From Enchytraeus crypticus (lineage: Eukaryota; Annelida; Clitellata; Enchytraeida; Enchytraeidae): 64,000 nt of DNA. The notes under the pieces are model-generated. The model had not been told where the DNA came from, made no database searches, and saw only the letters and a list, made by a program, of their open reading frames with translations. Both the position numbers and the translations under genes were made by a program. Positions 20,219 to 31,125 of this stretch are shown here, one piece after another (position 1 is the stretch's first letter; every line of letters starts with the position of its first letter). The stretch is taken from NCBI GenBank assembly GCA_905160935.1, contig CAJHZI010000649.1, forward strand, positions 620,001 to 684,000. Direction: 5' to 3'.

Positions 20219-21799
20219 GGGGTGTCGCATAAGTTCGTATACCGTTTTCAAATTGCAGTAATTCGGCTAGTAAAGGTCGCATGTTCATAAAATTTCGTAT
20301 TCGTGTATAATAGATGTGAATTAGATGTTGGTGCAAGTTTATTTTCATTAGACCTGGAAATGACGTCACACGGCGCTGTCGCGCAATGTGACCCATTTTC
20401 TGACTGGCGCAGCTAGAGACACGCTGTGGCTGCATGCAGCGCGTGCCTGGAAATTACCTGATGTTGTCGTCCAGGACCGCAGTCAAGGCTAATCAACGTG
20501 TCAATGTTATTGTTCGATGAGGCCGCGTATAATTTATAATATGGATAAAATTAAAATAATACAATTACGTGCACAGGCAGTAGTATTGGCTAAAGAAGGA
20601 TATTCGCATAAATGTATTGCACAAAAGTTAAATCGGAGTAAGTGTTGGGTTACGAAGTGGGTAGGTCGAAGCAAATTTGACGAAAAACTAGTGGATATGA
20701 AACGTAGTGGACGTCCGAAGATACTGTCTAATACAGCCAAGCGTCTCATCCAATCCGCAAAATACAGACGTGGACAGAGTTTGCGCCGTATTTCAAATCA
20801 ACTGAAAATTCGTAATGAACGTGCTTCTAAGGACACAATTCGCAGATACATGGTTAATGACCTGAAGTGGAAGAACTGGCGTCGCAAAAAAATTCCACTG
20901 TTGCTCACAAGGTGAAACGTATTAAGTTTGCGCGTGATCATCGTAATTGGACTGTTCAGGATTGGTCAAATGTTCTGTTTACTGACGAGTGTTTTTTAGT
21001 TACTTCAAAGTGTTTTACATACCCAATCCCAAGAACGACACTGTGTGGGGATCACAGGAGAGTAATGTTCCTCCCGCTGCTCAAATGAAGTTCAGTCCCT
21101 CGGTTATGGTTTGGGGCGGAATGACTGCACACGGATTAACGAGTCTGCACTTCATTCCGAACGGTACACGACTTAACTCGGATTATTACATTGTAAACAT
21201 ACTGGATAAACTCGTCAAGCCAGCGTTTCAAAGAATCGTAACCGGCGGCAACGTTACTCGAGTAAAGCTGTTCAATGACAATGACCTTGGCATCTTTCAA
21301 CAGGATGGTGCAAGATGTCATACATCAGCCAAAACAACAAGATGGTTGGAAGACAACATTCCATCGTACATTAAGCCGAAGGACTGGCCACCGAACTCTC
21401 CAGACCTTTCTCCTATCGAGAACCTGTGGAGTATTCTGTCGTTTAGTGTCTACCGCGATCCAGAGCCCACGAATGTTGTGCAGCTGAAACGTCGTCTACA
21501 ACAAGCTTGGAGATCAGTGAAAGTGGAAATACTTCAGACATTAATCAAATCTATGCCGGATAGAATACTCGCTGTCATTAAGCAAAAAGGAAATACTATA
21601 AAATATTAGTTTTTGCGAAAATGTGACGTCATTCAGAAAAATTTCAGTTTCTACTTAATTACTTGTACGATTACAAATTAAATTGTACCCATATATTTTA
21701 TTTATCGTGTCTACATACTGTCCAAATTTGGTTTAAAACGGTTAAGTAGTTCCAGAGTTAATGCAATTTGAAAACGGTATACGAACTTATACGACACCC
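20219..21799 (+). mobile_element. Tc1-type (DD37E) transposon, decayed
   Basis: Inverted repeats start GGGTGTCGCATAAGTTCGTA on the left and GGGTGTCGTATAAGTTCGTA on the right strand. They agree over about 38 bp with one mismatch. TATA-rich flanks fit TA target sites, although the base next to the left end is G rather than A. The element is 1.58 kb, a normal full length for the superfamily. It lies in the sense orientation in intron 2 of the TMEM35-like gene. Confidence 0.9.
20517..21609 (+). pseudogene. Tc1-type transposase with two frameshifts
   Basis: The first frame (20,517-20,915) contains the paired helix-turn-helix DNA-binding domain, with blocks VVLAKEGYSHKCIAQKLNRS and DMKRSGRPKILS. 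The next frame (from about 20,890) carries VQDWSNVLFTDEC with the first catalytic Asp. The third frame (from about 20,990 to the stop at 21,609) carries PSVMVWGGMTAHG, FQQDGARCHTS (second Asp) and WPPNSPDLSPIENLW (Glu). I count 37 residues between the second Asp and the Glu, so this is the DD37E group rather than classical DD34E Tc1. The two frame breaks make it inactive, but all three catalytic residues remain readable. Confidence 0.9.
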
Positions 21800-22039
21800 T
21801 ATATAATGTATGTAATTAACTTTTTATATAATATTTTTGTATAATACGACAATATCTATACGATGGATCGCATTTTGATAGTATGACAATCTCATTGGAC
21901 TGGTTTGCAGGGTTTAGCCCAGTTTTTGGACACATTTGTATATTGCTCGCAGTCTTGGAATTCATTTTGTAGTATTCAATGTTGACGATAGTGGCACTTT
22001 ATTGTTGTTGCTGATATTGATATATTTTGTATCTCCCAG

Positions 22040-22347
22040 GTCCACTCAAGGACAAGGCGTGTATCGTATTGATGATGATACTTGCCGGAGCTTTGCACGG
22101 TCACTACACGCTGAACGACAGTATCGAGAGAGCGTCGCCCGCTCTCGTGTTTCTTTGTCTTCTCTGCACTCGTCTGCTGCTCAGCATTGGGCTGAGATCT
22201 CCCTTCTTCCTCAAGCACTTCTGTCACGTTGACTTGTCTCAGTTCAAATGTGAGGAAGAAGAGGTTTTCGACGACAGTTGTAAATCTACAGAATCTCCGG
22301 CTGAAACTTCTGACAGCTGTTTGCAGTCGTGTAAGAAAGTCAAGTGA
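22040..22347 (+). CDS. TMEM35/NACHO-like protein, coding exon 3 and stop
   Basis: The acceptor gtatctcccag precedes 22,040. The first two bases complete Gly91, giving PG-PLKDKA, comparable to PGRPKDVA in vertebrate TMEM35A. The exon contains membrane segments 3 (about residues 97-111) and 4 (about 122-141, ASPALVFLCLLCTRLLLSI, aligned with the family's ALVFGILLTCRLLI). A cytosolic-type tail rich in Glu, Ser and Cys follows (EEEEVFDD), ending KKVK with TGA at 22,345. The tail is longer and more acidic than in vertebrates and is the least certain part of the homology. Confidence 0.87.
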
Positions 22348-22548
22348 GAGTTTGTCGGCGGCCGCCGTGAATTTTGTTCATTTACATTCCTTTTTACTTA
22401 GATTTTTTGGTGTTTTGTCTAAATGTGGCAGTAAATCCAAAATAACACCGAAAAGATAATTAGGTTTGTATGTCATATTTCAAGTTAGATGAAATTAATT
22501 CAAGTATATGTGTTTGGCTAGATGTCGCTAGTACTTTGCTATATTTAG

Positions 22549-22792
22549 GATGTCTCAATAGCACAGTGGTTAGAGGCGTCAGGTACGTCTTGAAATTTTA
22601 AGTGACAGATGCTGAGGTGAATTGAACTCTCGTGGGTTCGATTCCCGACCTAACTAATTTAAGAGTAAAATCTTGGACATTCGCAGGACTGGTTACATGG
22701 AAAATGGATTAAGTTGCCTAATAGTTTAAACATATGATATAAAAGTGATCAACATGGTTGATCATTTCACTATAATGCGTGTTACTTATCAT
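22549..22792 (+). mobile_element. SINE-D reference copy, tRNA-derived
   Basis: Begins gatgtctcaatagcacagtgg, where TAGCACAGTGGTTAGAGGC fits a tRNA A-box and D-arm. A perfect B-box GGTTCGATTCC lies at 22,635-22,645. A conserved body (ggacattcgcaggactggtt, then atggaaaatggattaagttgcc) leads to a 3' end tgatcatttcactataat. Related copies are at 43,395 (-), 44,579 (partial) and 55,036. It lies about 200 bp after the TMEM35-like stop codon, possibly in the 3' untranslated region. Confidence 0.85.
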
Positions 22793-23275
22793 CAGACTTT
22801 AGAGAATTTCTCTAATTTGTATAAAGTGTTTAATGGACACATTTAAAAGGATTAGTTCTGTCATAAATTCATTAGAATTCACTTCCATTGATTGCATTAT
22901 ATTGATGTTCATTATGATGATGTTCTTTGTCTGAAGTTGTGTTTCAATAACTCGATATAAGCCATCTCAGACATTCACTAGACAGTAGCATGAAAAATTA
23001 ACTCTAAACTAACAGTTTTTATATGTTCATGTTGCTTTTGTATGATAGACATAATCTCAGATTATCATTTCATTTGTGTGTTTAATTTAAAAGTGAGTTT
23101 CAGGAATTTTGCATAAGGTGAAACAAGATTTTGTGCTTTTATTGGCCTTTAGTTAAGTTATTAGTTATAATTCACTACAGTGTATTTGAATACTAAGTGG
23201 CTGATATTATACATTTTTATTAATACTATTCGTCTATTCGAATCCCGACTCTAGTTAAACTGGAGTTTAAGGGAA

Positions 23276-23346
<71 letters not shown>

Positions 23347-24351
23347 CGATGATTAATACATGAATGTATCTTCTATTTGGCGGTATTGTTATAGTTGGCC
23401 TCTAGTTTTAATTGTGTTTGAAATTGTAAGTTATGTAGTTTAAATTAATTGTAATATTTTCTTTTGTACTATTTTAAACGACAGTATTATTGTTTCTATG
23501 TTAATATAAATGTGTTCTTTTTTCTTTGTAATCTAACACAGAACTTGGTCTCAAGAAGGCTCTGAAACATCTGGATTCATTGACTTCATCATTTATTATG
23601 TGTCCTGATGTTTATAGAGCAATTAGAACGTTTTAACGAATCCTGGGCTCGTCCATCACTGACATCACGTTCGAGTGAGGAAACTGACATTAACATAGGC
23701 TTTACCAGCTTTAATAAAATGAAATCTGACTCATAAAATGCTATTACTTCTAATTTCATATTGATGAACGCTATGAAACTCAGTGTTTGGGCTTCAACAC
23801 CATCATCATCACTATTCCTTGAGTCCCAGTTTCATGGGCATCAAATTTAGATGTAAAAATTGTAAAACTCTAGTGATGAGAGCTTATTATTATGGGCTTT
23901 ATTGTTCTGGATTCTGCTCAAGGCTCTGTGTGTAGAGATAATTTCTATCTTGCATAGAAATTCCAGAAGTCTTCAATTTTCAAAATACAAAAACTACTAA
24001 AGCTGTGTATATTGGATGTATTGAAATCTGTTTAATTCACATTAGTTATGGTGAACTGTAAGTCTGTGGAATTTAGATTTGAAGGTCATTTGCCATTGTT
24101 ATAGTATGCATGCAGAGTCGATAATTTAAGCGTCTTTATGGTATGAACTTAATAGTATAGTCTTAATTGTTATTAATTTATGATTCTAGTCATTTTATAA
24201 CTGTCCTGTCGTTTTGTAACTGTCTAGTCGTTTAGCATTGTATTGGCTTAAACTTTGTATTTGATATCTTCAGTTTTATGAAGTAGTAATGTCAGTGCGT
24301 CATGTCTGTGCAAGGATACATAATATTTGATATTATTTATTTTAATGTTTT
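22793..24351. other. Repeat-rich spacer with SINE-E and SINE-C fragments
   Basis: Contains a SINE-E 3' end plus a long (GAT)n tail (about 23,240-23,352), a SINE-C 3' part (about 23,640-23,715, gaggaaactgacattaacat), and an inverted SINE-E 3' end (about 23,805-23,845, -). No gene was seen. Confidence 0.65.
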
Positions 24352-24552
24352 ACTCGTGTTGTGTCCGAGTTTCTGAAGAATATACCAATAGATGACTGCG
24401 CGTATTGTAAAAGGCGACAAAGAACTAAGACCCTAACCAAAGTCAGAAGGGGCATTTGATTTGTGAGCGTTTATGCTCAAGATATTGTAACAAAATTTTC
24501 TAAATCTAGACCCTATCTAAACTAGGATTAAAGGAACGATGATGATGATTCT
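24352..24552 (+). mobile_element. SINE-E with a SINE-B-like head and (GAT) tail
   Basis: The head CGTGTTGTGTCCGAGTTTCT and gactgcgcgtattgtaaaaggcgacaaag match the head of SINE-B. The tail ctagaccctatctaaactagg and attaaaggaacgatgatgatga match the SINE-E end. At about 200 bp it is the only copy here showing head and tail together. Confidence 0.65.
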
Positions 24553-25099
24553 AATGTTTTGAATTCAATTACCATAGAATTTCACGATTTTAGTTGCTTT
24601 TTATCGGTGACTTATTGCAAATGTCGTCTTCATTATTCTTTTTTTGGTGTATCCTTTGCACCGATAATATTGTCACTGGATCAACGGTTCAACTATCCGA
24701 ATAATGATGAGATACTGTATATTTCCTAATAAAGGCTTGTTCTATCGCCGATTCCCTTCCTATGGATGAGTAGAACTTGAAGTTGCTTAATTTGTAGTTG
24801 TGTGTTAGAGGTTAAATGATCAAATTGATAACACACAGGCCAAGAAAATCGAGGTCACTTGTTCAAATTTCAGCCTGGCTGTCTCTGATGCCCTTGGGGT
24901 ACAAGTGTAGAAATAAAAATCTGCTTTTTGCTTTGAACTTGACTTCACATAACAGTACTGGGTCAGAAAGCATCCAATGCTTCTCTTTGACCCTCTAATT
25001 TAACAATTGATGAGTCAAATGGGAATTAACAAATGCAATGGAAAATAAATTGAATTCTACCGAAAACAAGTGGCCCAGGATAATACTAAAAATCAGTTA

Positions 25100-25335
25100 C
25101 AAAGGCCACGTAACAAATGAGAACATTAGGATAAAAGACTAAACAACTAATGCTAAGTGAAATCATGAAAAGAAGAATGAAATGGGCTGGACATGTGATG
25201 CGCATGGAAGAAAAGAGAAACCATCGAAATATATTTAACTACTAAGCAGATGGAAAAAAATAGCGGGAGACCTAAAATAAGTTAGAAAGACTGTCTACTC
25301 GAAGATCTGATGGCTGCTGAAAGTAGCATTTATGA
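25100..25335 (+). pseudogene. Non-LTR reverse transcriptase C-terminal relic
   Basis: The plus strand reads MKRRMKWAGHVMRMEEKRN and, further on in other frames, a GRPK segment and a LEDLMAAES segment. This follows the WAGHVxRM...GRPxxxWxD pattern at the C-terminus of endonuclease-reverse transcriptase LINEs. Stops and shifts interrupt it. It is not the LINE-A subfamily, because the shared 3' hairpin is absent. Confidence 0.6.
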
Positions 25336-25460
25336 GAGAACAGAAAGAAGAAAATAAATATCGAGGAAATGGAGAAGAATACAATTATATGACGTAACAT
25401 CATGGAGAAATATTTAGCTGGAACCAGCTCTAGGATTTTGACATGATATGATTTACACAA

Positions 25461-27028
25461 TACATTATACGTTGCACGGTTGCATTACAACGTTAATTTC
25501 AGTCTATTGAGTTATTTCCTAATAAGTTCGCAAAACATGTACTACAGGGCGTAACTATACGTAAATTATTCGACTCCGCGTCACTTAAAGTAAGACATTA
25601 ACAAGTCTTGAGAAGTATTAATAGCGAATTATCATAGGAGTTTTTATCTAGTTGTTACAGTCCTCTGTAGTTACAAACACAAAACAGTTAAATTCAAAAT
25701 TCTGTTAGCAACGATGGATGTAGAGAGTAATATTTTGATTGCGTGATTATCGTTCGATATATTGTTTCTACTTAGTTGCCCGTGTTACGTTAATTCAAGT
25801 ATCAACTACTTAAAGAGGTTGAGTTACTCCGAGATCTGAATTGAATGCTGAGTGTATATAAGAGAGAGTTGTGCTCTGAATATTTAATTTTACTAGCACT
25901 CAAGAGAATAGGCATCGAGTCTAATTATGGCAGATAATGGTTAGTTAAGGAGGTATAGGGTACCCTATTCCAATTGTAGCCCTAATTAGTAGTTGAATCC
26001 TTTGTCTATCTCAGTTTTTATCAGCTACAACTTTTATAACTACAACCCTTAAAAATTGAAGCGTTTAACCACTACCAAATTTATCAGTTTCAGCCCTTAT
26101 CAACTGAGCCCCTTATAACTGCAGTTCTTATCAATTGTTTTATATCAGTCTCACTCTATAAATATATCTTAGGACTGGTTTTCTGGATCTTAGAATTTTC
26201 ATCGTTCTGACCTTCTTTTTGCACACCGGCTTGGATTTGTCTAAATAGTGCTCGATGTTGTCATGGACGACGGTAGCACTCTAATTGTTGTTATGTTACT
26301 CGTCATTGAAACTAAAACCAGATTATCTGTAAACTGTGCTTTTTTTTATAAAATCAAGACTTATGCAGGATACTATGGAAGACAATGGACAATCACATCA
26401 GATACTATTTCTCTTTTGTTGTAATAATAGCTTTGTACTTTGTTAAGTACACTATCTTCTTCCATCCCCCCAGTGCTAAAACTCTACATGTATATCACTA
26501 GGTAGCCCAGCTTTCAGTTCTAATACTCTATACTTTTAGGTTGCCTGGTTGATAGGATTTTGACTCATAGACAGAGGGCTTTAAATTAGAATATCATTTG
26601 CTTCGGAGCTTTAATATACTTTATAATATCATTTTATTTAGAATTACGACCATTTCTTGTAAACCTACTGTCGAAATCGACGTCAATAAGCTGAGACTGA
26701 ACGTGTGACGGCATCAATTAGGTTTCAGATTGCAGATTAGAATATTCGTGATTCAAATTCCTGGATTCTTCTGTAACTGATATCTGTTCGAGAGAGAAGG
26801 AGTGCCGCCAAGTCGGTATATTAATCGATAGATTTTGGTCTTTTTAGACTTTAAATATCATTTTAACCTTAAAACCGAAAGGGTCTGGGCCTATGCTAAG
26901 CTTACCTGCTGTTATATCGTTTTGAGTGTCACTTATTTGAACGAGCTGCCAGCGCCCACAGTTTTGTCTAGACACCTTTTTTTAGCGAAACGCCTGATGT
27001 ATTTGAGTGCACTCTATATAAATGCCTC

Positions 27029-27029
<1 letters not shown>
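25461..27029. other. No gene seen; one inverted repeat F copy
   Basis: A minus-strand F copy lies at about 26,185-26,300 (agtgctcgatgttgtcatgg, then gcactctaattgttgtta). A short run of similar ttatcaactxcagccctta phrases occurs at 26,020-26,140. No exon was identified. Confidence 0.55.

Positions 27030-27083
<54 letters not shown>
27030..27083. repeat. (CT)n microsatellite
   Basis: About 54 bp of nearly pure CT dinucleotide. No retroposon end was recognised beside it. Confidence 0.95.
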
Positions 27084-27085
<2 letters not shown>

Positions 27086-27845
27086 AGAGTAATATGCAAT
27101 GACTGATCCTTGATTCATATTCCTACTTATAGTCTGCTAAGTTGCCTCAAATTAACCTCCATATACAAATTATGGATTCAGTTACAAAGACTTTTCGTTT
27201 ACTGTTCTACTCTAGCCTGAAAGGTTATGGTTTTCGAGGTGGCTGCCATTTCTTTCCTTAGAATTTGAGTAGTCATCTTAAACTTACAAAACTAGTAAGT
27301 TAATTTTGAGATGGCTGTTTATTATACTGGTTCAAAATAATATAAAAATGCCACTTTTAACTCTATTATATAATTAATTGATTGGTATAGGCCTATATGT
27401 TGGCTCAGAGGCGATTAAATCAGTATCTCTGTTAGGTTTCTCTTTCGACCACGTGCTGTTATTGCTCGAGCCATTCTGAAATGTTAAGGACAGAAAACGA
27501 TAACGATAAAAACTCTTTAATTATTTTAATGTCATTGGTACAATAATACTGCACATTATAAATAAACGATACAAAGTCAGTGATAAGGGCAAACGAGTCA
27601 AGAGTCCAAGTCTCTAAGATCAATACAAATGTTGGGGAGTCTGCAGAAATAAGTTATGTTGCTATCAGAGATATGATTTACGTATAAAATCAACAATGCA
27701 GGTCATCATCAATAAATTAAAAATGTCAAATCTAATTCTCTTAAGCACCGATATACGCAAAGACATTGTCAAATATTGCTTAAATGTGAAGTCGGAGGAA
27801 TTCAATACACCAAATGGCTATCTGTGAAGGAATATACAATTAATA

Positions 27846-27847
<2 letters not shown>

Positions 27848-27876
<29 letters not shown>

Positions 27877-28070
27877 CTTAGTGCACTGCCTACTGCCACA
27901 TCCATGGTATACGTGTATAACGCCTCCACTCTTCTCTATCTTCTGTTTTCCTCTTCATGTCCACAAACTTTCCTAATTTCGGCCCGCCTCTGCTTCTCTT
28001 TCCTTCTACCGTCTATGACCGCCTATAGTAAACTATCTCCCCTAGAATGTGGGTAGATAGTTTACTATGT
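27848..28070 (-). mobile_element. LINE-A 3' end with (GA)n tail and a fold-back
   Basis: Read on the minus strand, the copy has the family body (tggacatgaagaggaaaaca, then agagaagagtggaggcgtta) and the hairpin GGCAGTAGGCAGTGCACTAA. A (GA)n tail at 27,848-27,873 sits exactly where the LINE ends. The 5' side breaks off at 28,025-28,068 in an inverted copy of its own sequence: arms ATAGTAAACTATCT and complement with a 16-bp spacer. Confidence 0.8.
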
Positions 28071-28170
28071 CTGATTTTTAAATTACTATTTAGAAAAGCT
28101 TTATTAAATACCGATTTAAATTAATTTTCATTACTACAAGGAGGAATTTGAGAGCATAAAAACATACTGC

Positions 28171-28302
28171 AATTCGTTGCCATAATCCTGTATACACATT
28201 CGTTGGCATATCTTGTATACACATTCGTTGGCATATCCTGTATACATATTTGTTGGCATATCCTGTACGCATAATTATTCGTTGGCGTATCCTGTATACA
28301 TA
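28171..28302. repeat. 25-bp minisatellite
   Basis: About five copies of a unit like ttcgttggcatatcctgtat(acaca), with small length changes in the last copies. Confidence 0.85.
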
Positions 28303-28689
28303 TAGCACGAAGCATTGCAGGTAAAGGATTGCACGAGGAACAACTACGCAGAAGTACAAAACAATCACGGAATAGGCCTACAGTAGATTGGAGCACAAAA
28401 ATCGAAATATAGAGCAAACACAAATTGTAACCCAAAATTTTAAAAACTGCAGCTATATGTCAAAGCAGAAGCGCTGCAGTTTGCATGCTGGATTTATAGC
28501 ACTTTAACTATACGAGAGAAAATAAACAGTGATAATACGAAAAAATAACAAAACTAATGTAAAAACAGACTATTAACAGGCCTACTTGCTTAGGCAAAAC
28601 AATTCGATATTGAAATAGTTCTTGTTTTCGGTATACTCTGTTAAGAAACATAGTAATATGTTTTATTGCCTAATATTTTTAAATTAATC
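28303..28689. other. No gene seen
   Basis: AT-rich sequence between a minisatellite and an RT relic. Nothing was recognised. Confidence 0.5.
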
Positions 28690-29080
28690 TTTATTTTAAA
28701 GGTCAGAGATGTGGTTCAAAACGAGAATGTTACGCATATCACATATAGATCAAGTTACAAATGAAGTTTTGCAAAGAATGTCAACTAGTCGTGATCTGTT
28801 GATTCGACTATGGCGCAAGCAGATAGTTTTTCGGACACATTATGCATCACAAAATTGTTTAAAACGCCACAGTGACAGGAAAAATAGACGGCAAACGAAG
28901 CAAATGTCGATAGCGGACGACGTTCATTAAGAGTCTAAGGAAATGTATGCAGATAACGGAAATAGAGTACCAATGGACAGAGACATATGAAGAAACATGA
29001 TCATTACAGCCCAGTCTAGAAACTGGCACGACACTTTAAGAAGAAGAATACTAAGAAGAATAAAAGTTGCGGCCTAAGCG
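28690..29080 (+). pseudogene. Non-LTR reverse transcriptase C-terminal relic
   Basis: The frame from 28,709 reads MWFKTRMLRISHIDQVTNEV followed by LQRMSTSRDLL. This matches EMWxxRRMLxISWxDxVTNEEVLxR in the C-terminal region of endonuclease-reverse transcriptases. Downstream pieces (DRKNRRQTKQ, then RNWHDTLRRR in another frame) continue the pattern with shifts and stops. Confidence 0.65.
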
Positions 29081-29785
29081 TAAGTTATTTTAGTCATTTT
29101 AAGCGTCTATAATGGGAACACATGAGCCCAATTTGCACATCGCACCAGTTAATTTGCATTCGAGAACTTATTAAAACGACACTGGTTCAGCCTGAGCTAC
29201 AAGTCTTCTTTTAGCCACTGACACAATTAGTTAGACTAGAATCAAGTTCATCGTCTGTTTTGTTTTCTGATACAGTTGATAACAGATGAGCAGAATGAGC
29301 GCATGCAATTCGGAAAGCCTCCAACGCCAAAGTCTAAGCATTCTTAACTGCAATTGCTAATTTGTCAGCTTCGTAATTAATAGTATAAATATTCTTACGA
29401 CCAAATCTCTAAATCTCGTTTAGAAAATTATAAAACATTTCACGAGATTTTCATACAAATAGCACAGTCGTATTCTCTGCTAGATGTAACTCTGAACTCA
29501 CTGAACTGATTAAAAATAAGACACATAGCATAAAAAGATTCCAAGCTACAAACAGGGAATACAATTAGAATCAAGCCATCTACAGACGACCAACCGTCCG
29601 GGTTTATACAGCATTCGCCAAATTACAAAATAGCTCCAATGTTAATACTATACACAGGGAAAATGTGATATTGGATGAATATACCTAGGGGCCCTTCTAC
29701 AGTCATAAATTATTATTAAACAAAATAGAAAACGATCACTTAATAATTACGGTAACAATTGCACTAGACCACGACGTAACAATCT
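29081..29785. other. Downstream flank / 3' UTR of the FoxJ1-like gene
   Basis: AT-rich sequence with no other exon recognised. Part of it is presumably the 3' untranslated region of the minus-strand gene. I could not assign a poly(A) site. Confidence 0.4.
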
Positions 29786-30622
29786 CTATAGAAACGGCTT
29801 GAACTCGTTCTCGAGTAGGTCAGTATCGAGCGAACTGATGGAATCGTTCAGGTCGCTCTTATTCTCTGCCCACGGGTGGTCATGAGTTTCGAACGTTGGC
29901 GTGTGCAGACCGTTGCTGCTTCCCTCCAGATCGACGTCGATCTTAAGCGGGGAGATAGCCTCCTTCGGGGGATAAGGAAAGACCGAATCTCCGCCCGCCC
30001 ACCACTCGGGGGGCCTGAGGGCGACGCCTTGAACGGTCAAATCGAGAGGATCGAGCGAGACGTCGTCGTCGATCAGATTCACGTTGGTCCTCAGGAACTC
30101 CTCCAGCGCTAGCTCGGAGTCGGTGTCGGAAGGAGGAGGGCTTTCGAGTGAGCCAAGGTCTTTGACGAAGTCCTCCACCTTGAAGGACATTCCACCTATG
30201 TCCAGGTCTCGACCGAGAGCGTTGGCACTCCAGCTCATGTCTAGAGCGTCAGTGAGCGAGTCAGCACCGAAGTTGAGTATAGAATCAGAAATGTGGACGG
30301 GAGGTTGGTCGAGGAAGTGTGAAGATTGCACTAGGGTGGGTAGGGAATTATTACGCGGCGATATTTCCAGACCAGCAGATCGATCCGATGTCAGATAGAT
30401 TTCGTCCATCGAAGCTCCGCGTGATTTCTTGGCCGGCGGCGCAGCGACGTTGCTCGCGAGGCAGGAGACCTGGCGTCGCTTCTTGAAGACGTTGCAGTCG
30501 ATGAGATGTCGGTACTCGGGGTTGATCATCCACTGAGAGAGACTGGTCCTAGAGTGTGGATCATCCTTCCTTTTGATCTTCTGAAAGCATTTGTTCAGCG
30601 AGAGATTGTGTCGAACCGAATT
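29786..30622 (-). CDS. foxJ1: FoxJ1-like forkhead factor, coding exon 2
   Basis: The acceptor gttaattttag precedes the exon, which starts AATTCG (Asn-Ser) in phase 0 at 30,622 and ends with TAG at 29,788-29,786. It supplies residues 331-608. The forkhead continues as NSVRHNLSLNKCF, the DNA-recognition helix, identical to or one residue from typical Fox factors, and ends DCNVFKKRR. A basic stretch (PAKKSRG) follows. Further on, LDLTVQGVALRPPEWW, an HPWAENK motif and an acidic C-terminus ending FKPFL parallel the DLTIHG, HPWDES and C-terminal blocks of vertebrate FOXJ1. The wing is unusual: the normal GKGGFWRIDP is replaced by HSRTSLSQWMINP. FoxJ1 activates genes for motile cilia in the nucleus. 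The assignment rests on motifs only. Confidence 0.87.
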   Translation of the reverse strand, partial: NSVRHNLSLNKCFQKIKRKDDPHSRTSLSQWMINPEYRHLIDCNVFKKRRQVSCLASNVAAPPAKKSRGASMDEIYLTSDRSAGLEISPRNNSLPTLVQSSHFLDQPPVHISDSILNFGADSLTDALDMSWSANALGRDLDIGGMSFKVEDFVKDLGSLESPPPSDTDSELALEEFLRTNVNLIDDDVSLDPLDLTVQGVALRPPEWWAGGDSVFPYPPKEAISPLKIDVDLEGSSNGLHTPTFETHDHPWAENKSDLNDSISSLDTDLLENEFKPFL

Positions 30623-31097
30623 CTAAAATTAACAAGAAACAATAATTTCATATAAATACATTTTAAATTCAATTATTAGTATTAACATGAAATTGAAAAA
30701 TACTCTCTATCCGCTATCTATTCGCTGTCTATTCGCTTTCTAGTGAGGAAACTGACGTTAACCTTAGCTTTACCAGCTTTTTATCTTACTCCAACCCAAA
30801 ATCAATTTACTTAAGTATTGAAAATAGTTTCTTATCAAATTATTTTTACATTCAATTGGTCTCAAGATGATATATAGGCCTACTATAAGCTATTCCTGCT
30901 ATTTTCTGCAAAATTAACTAATGTGCACTTACAATGAGTGTTCAATACACGTTATAAAATACAGTTTTTTCAAATACAGTTTTCAATGCAACCAAATACA
31001 ACGACGCAAGTAAAATACAACAGATTAAGAACGCTGTGAGGTATATAATGCAATCGAGACAAGACTAAAAGATATACCACTGTGGATTAATATCATT

Positions 31098-31125
31098 ACA
31101 GTATACTAGTCTACTAGTATACTGT
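31098..31125. repeat. Perfect palindrome
   Basis: Arms of 13 bp (ACAGTATACTAGT and its complement) match perfectly around a 2-bp spacer, inside the FoxJ1-like intron. Confidence 0.9.

Noticed and set aside
30351-30533. Other frames inside FoxJ1-like exon 2
   Set aside because: They are shadows of the real minus-strand frame, which is supported by the forkhead motif and splice sites.
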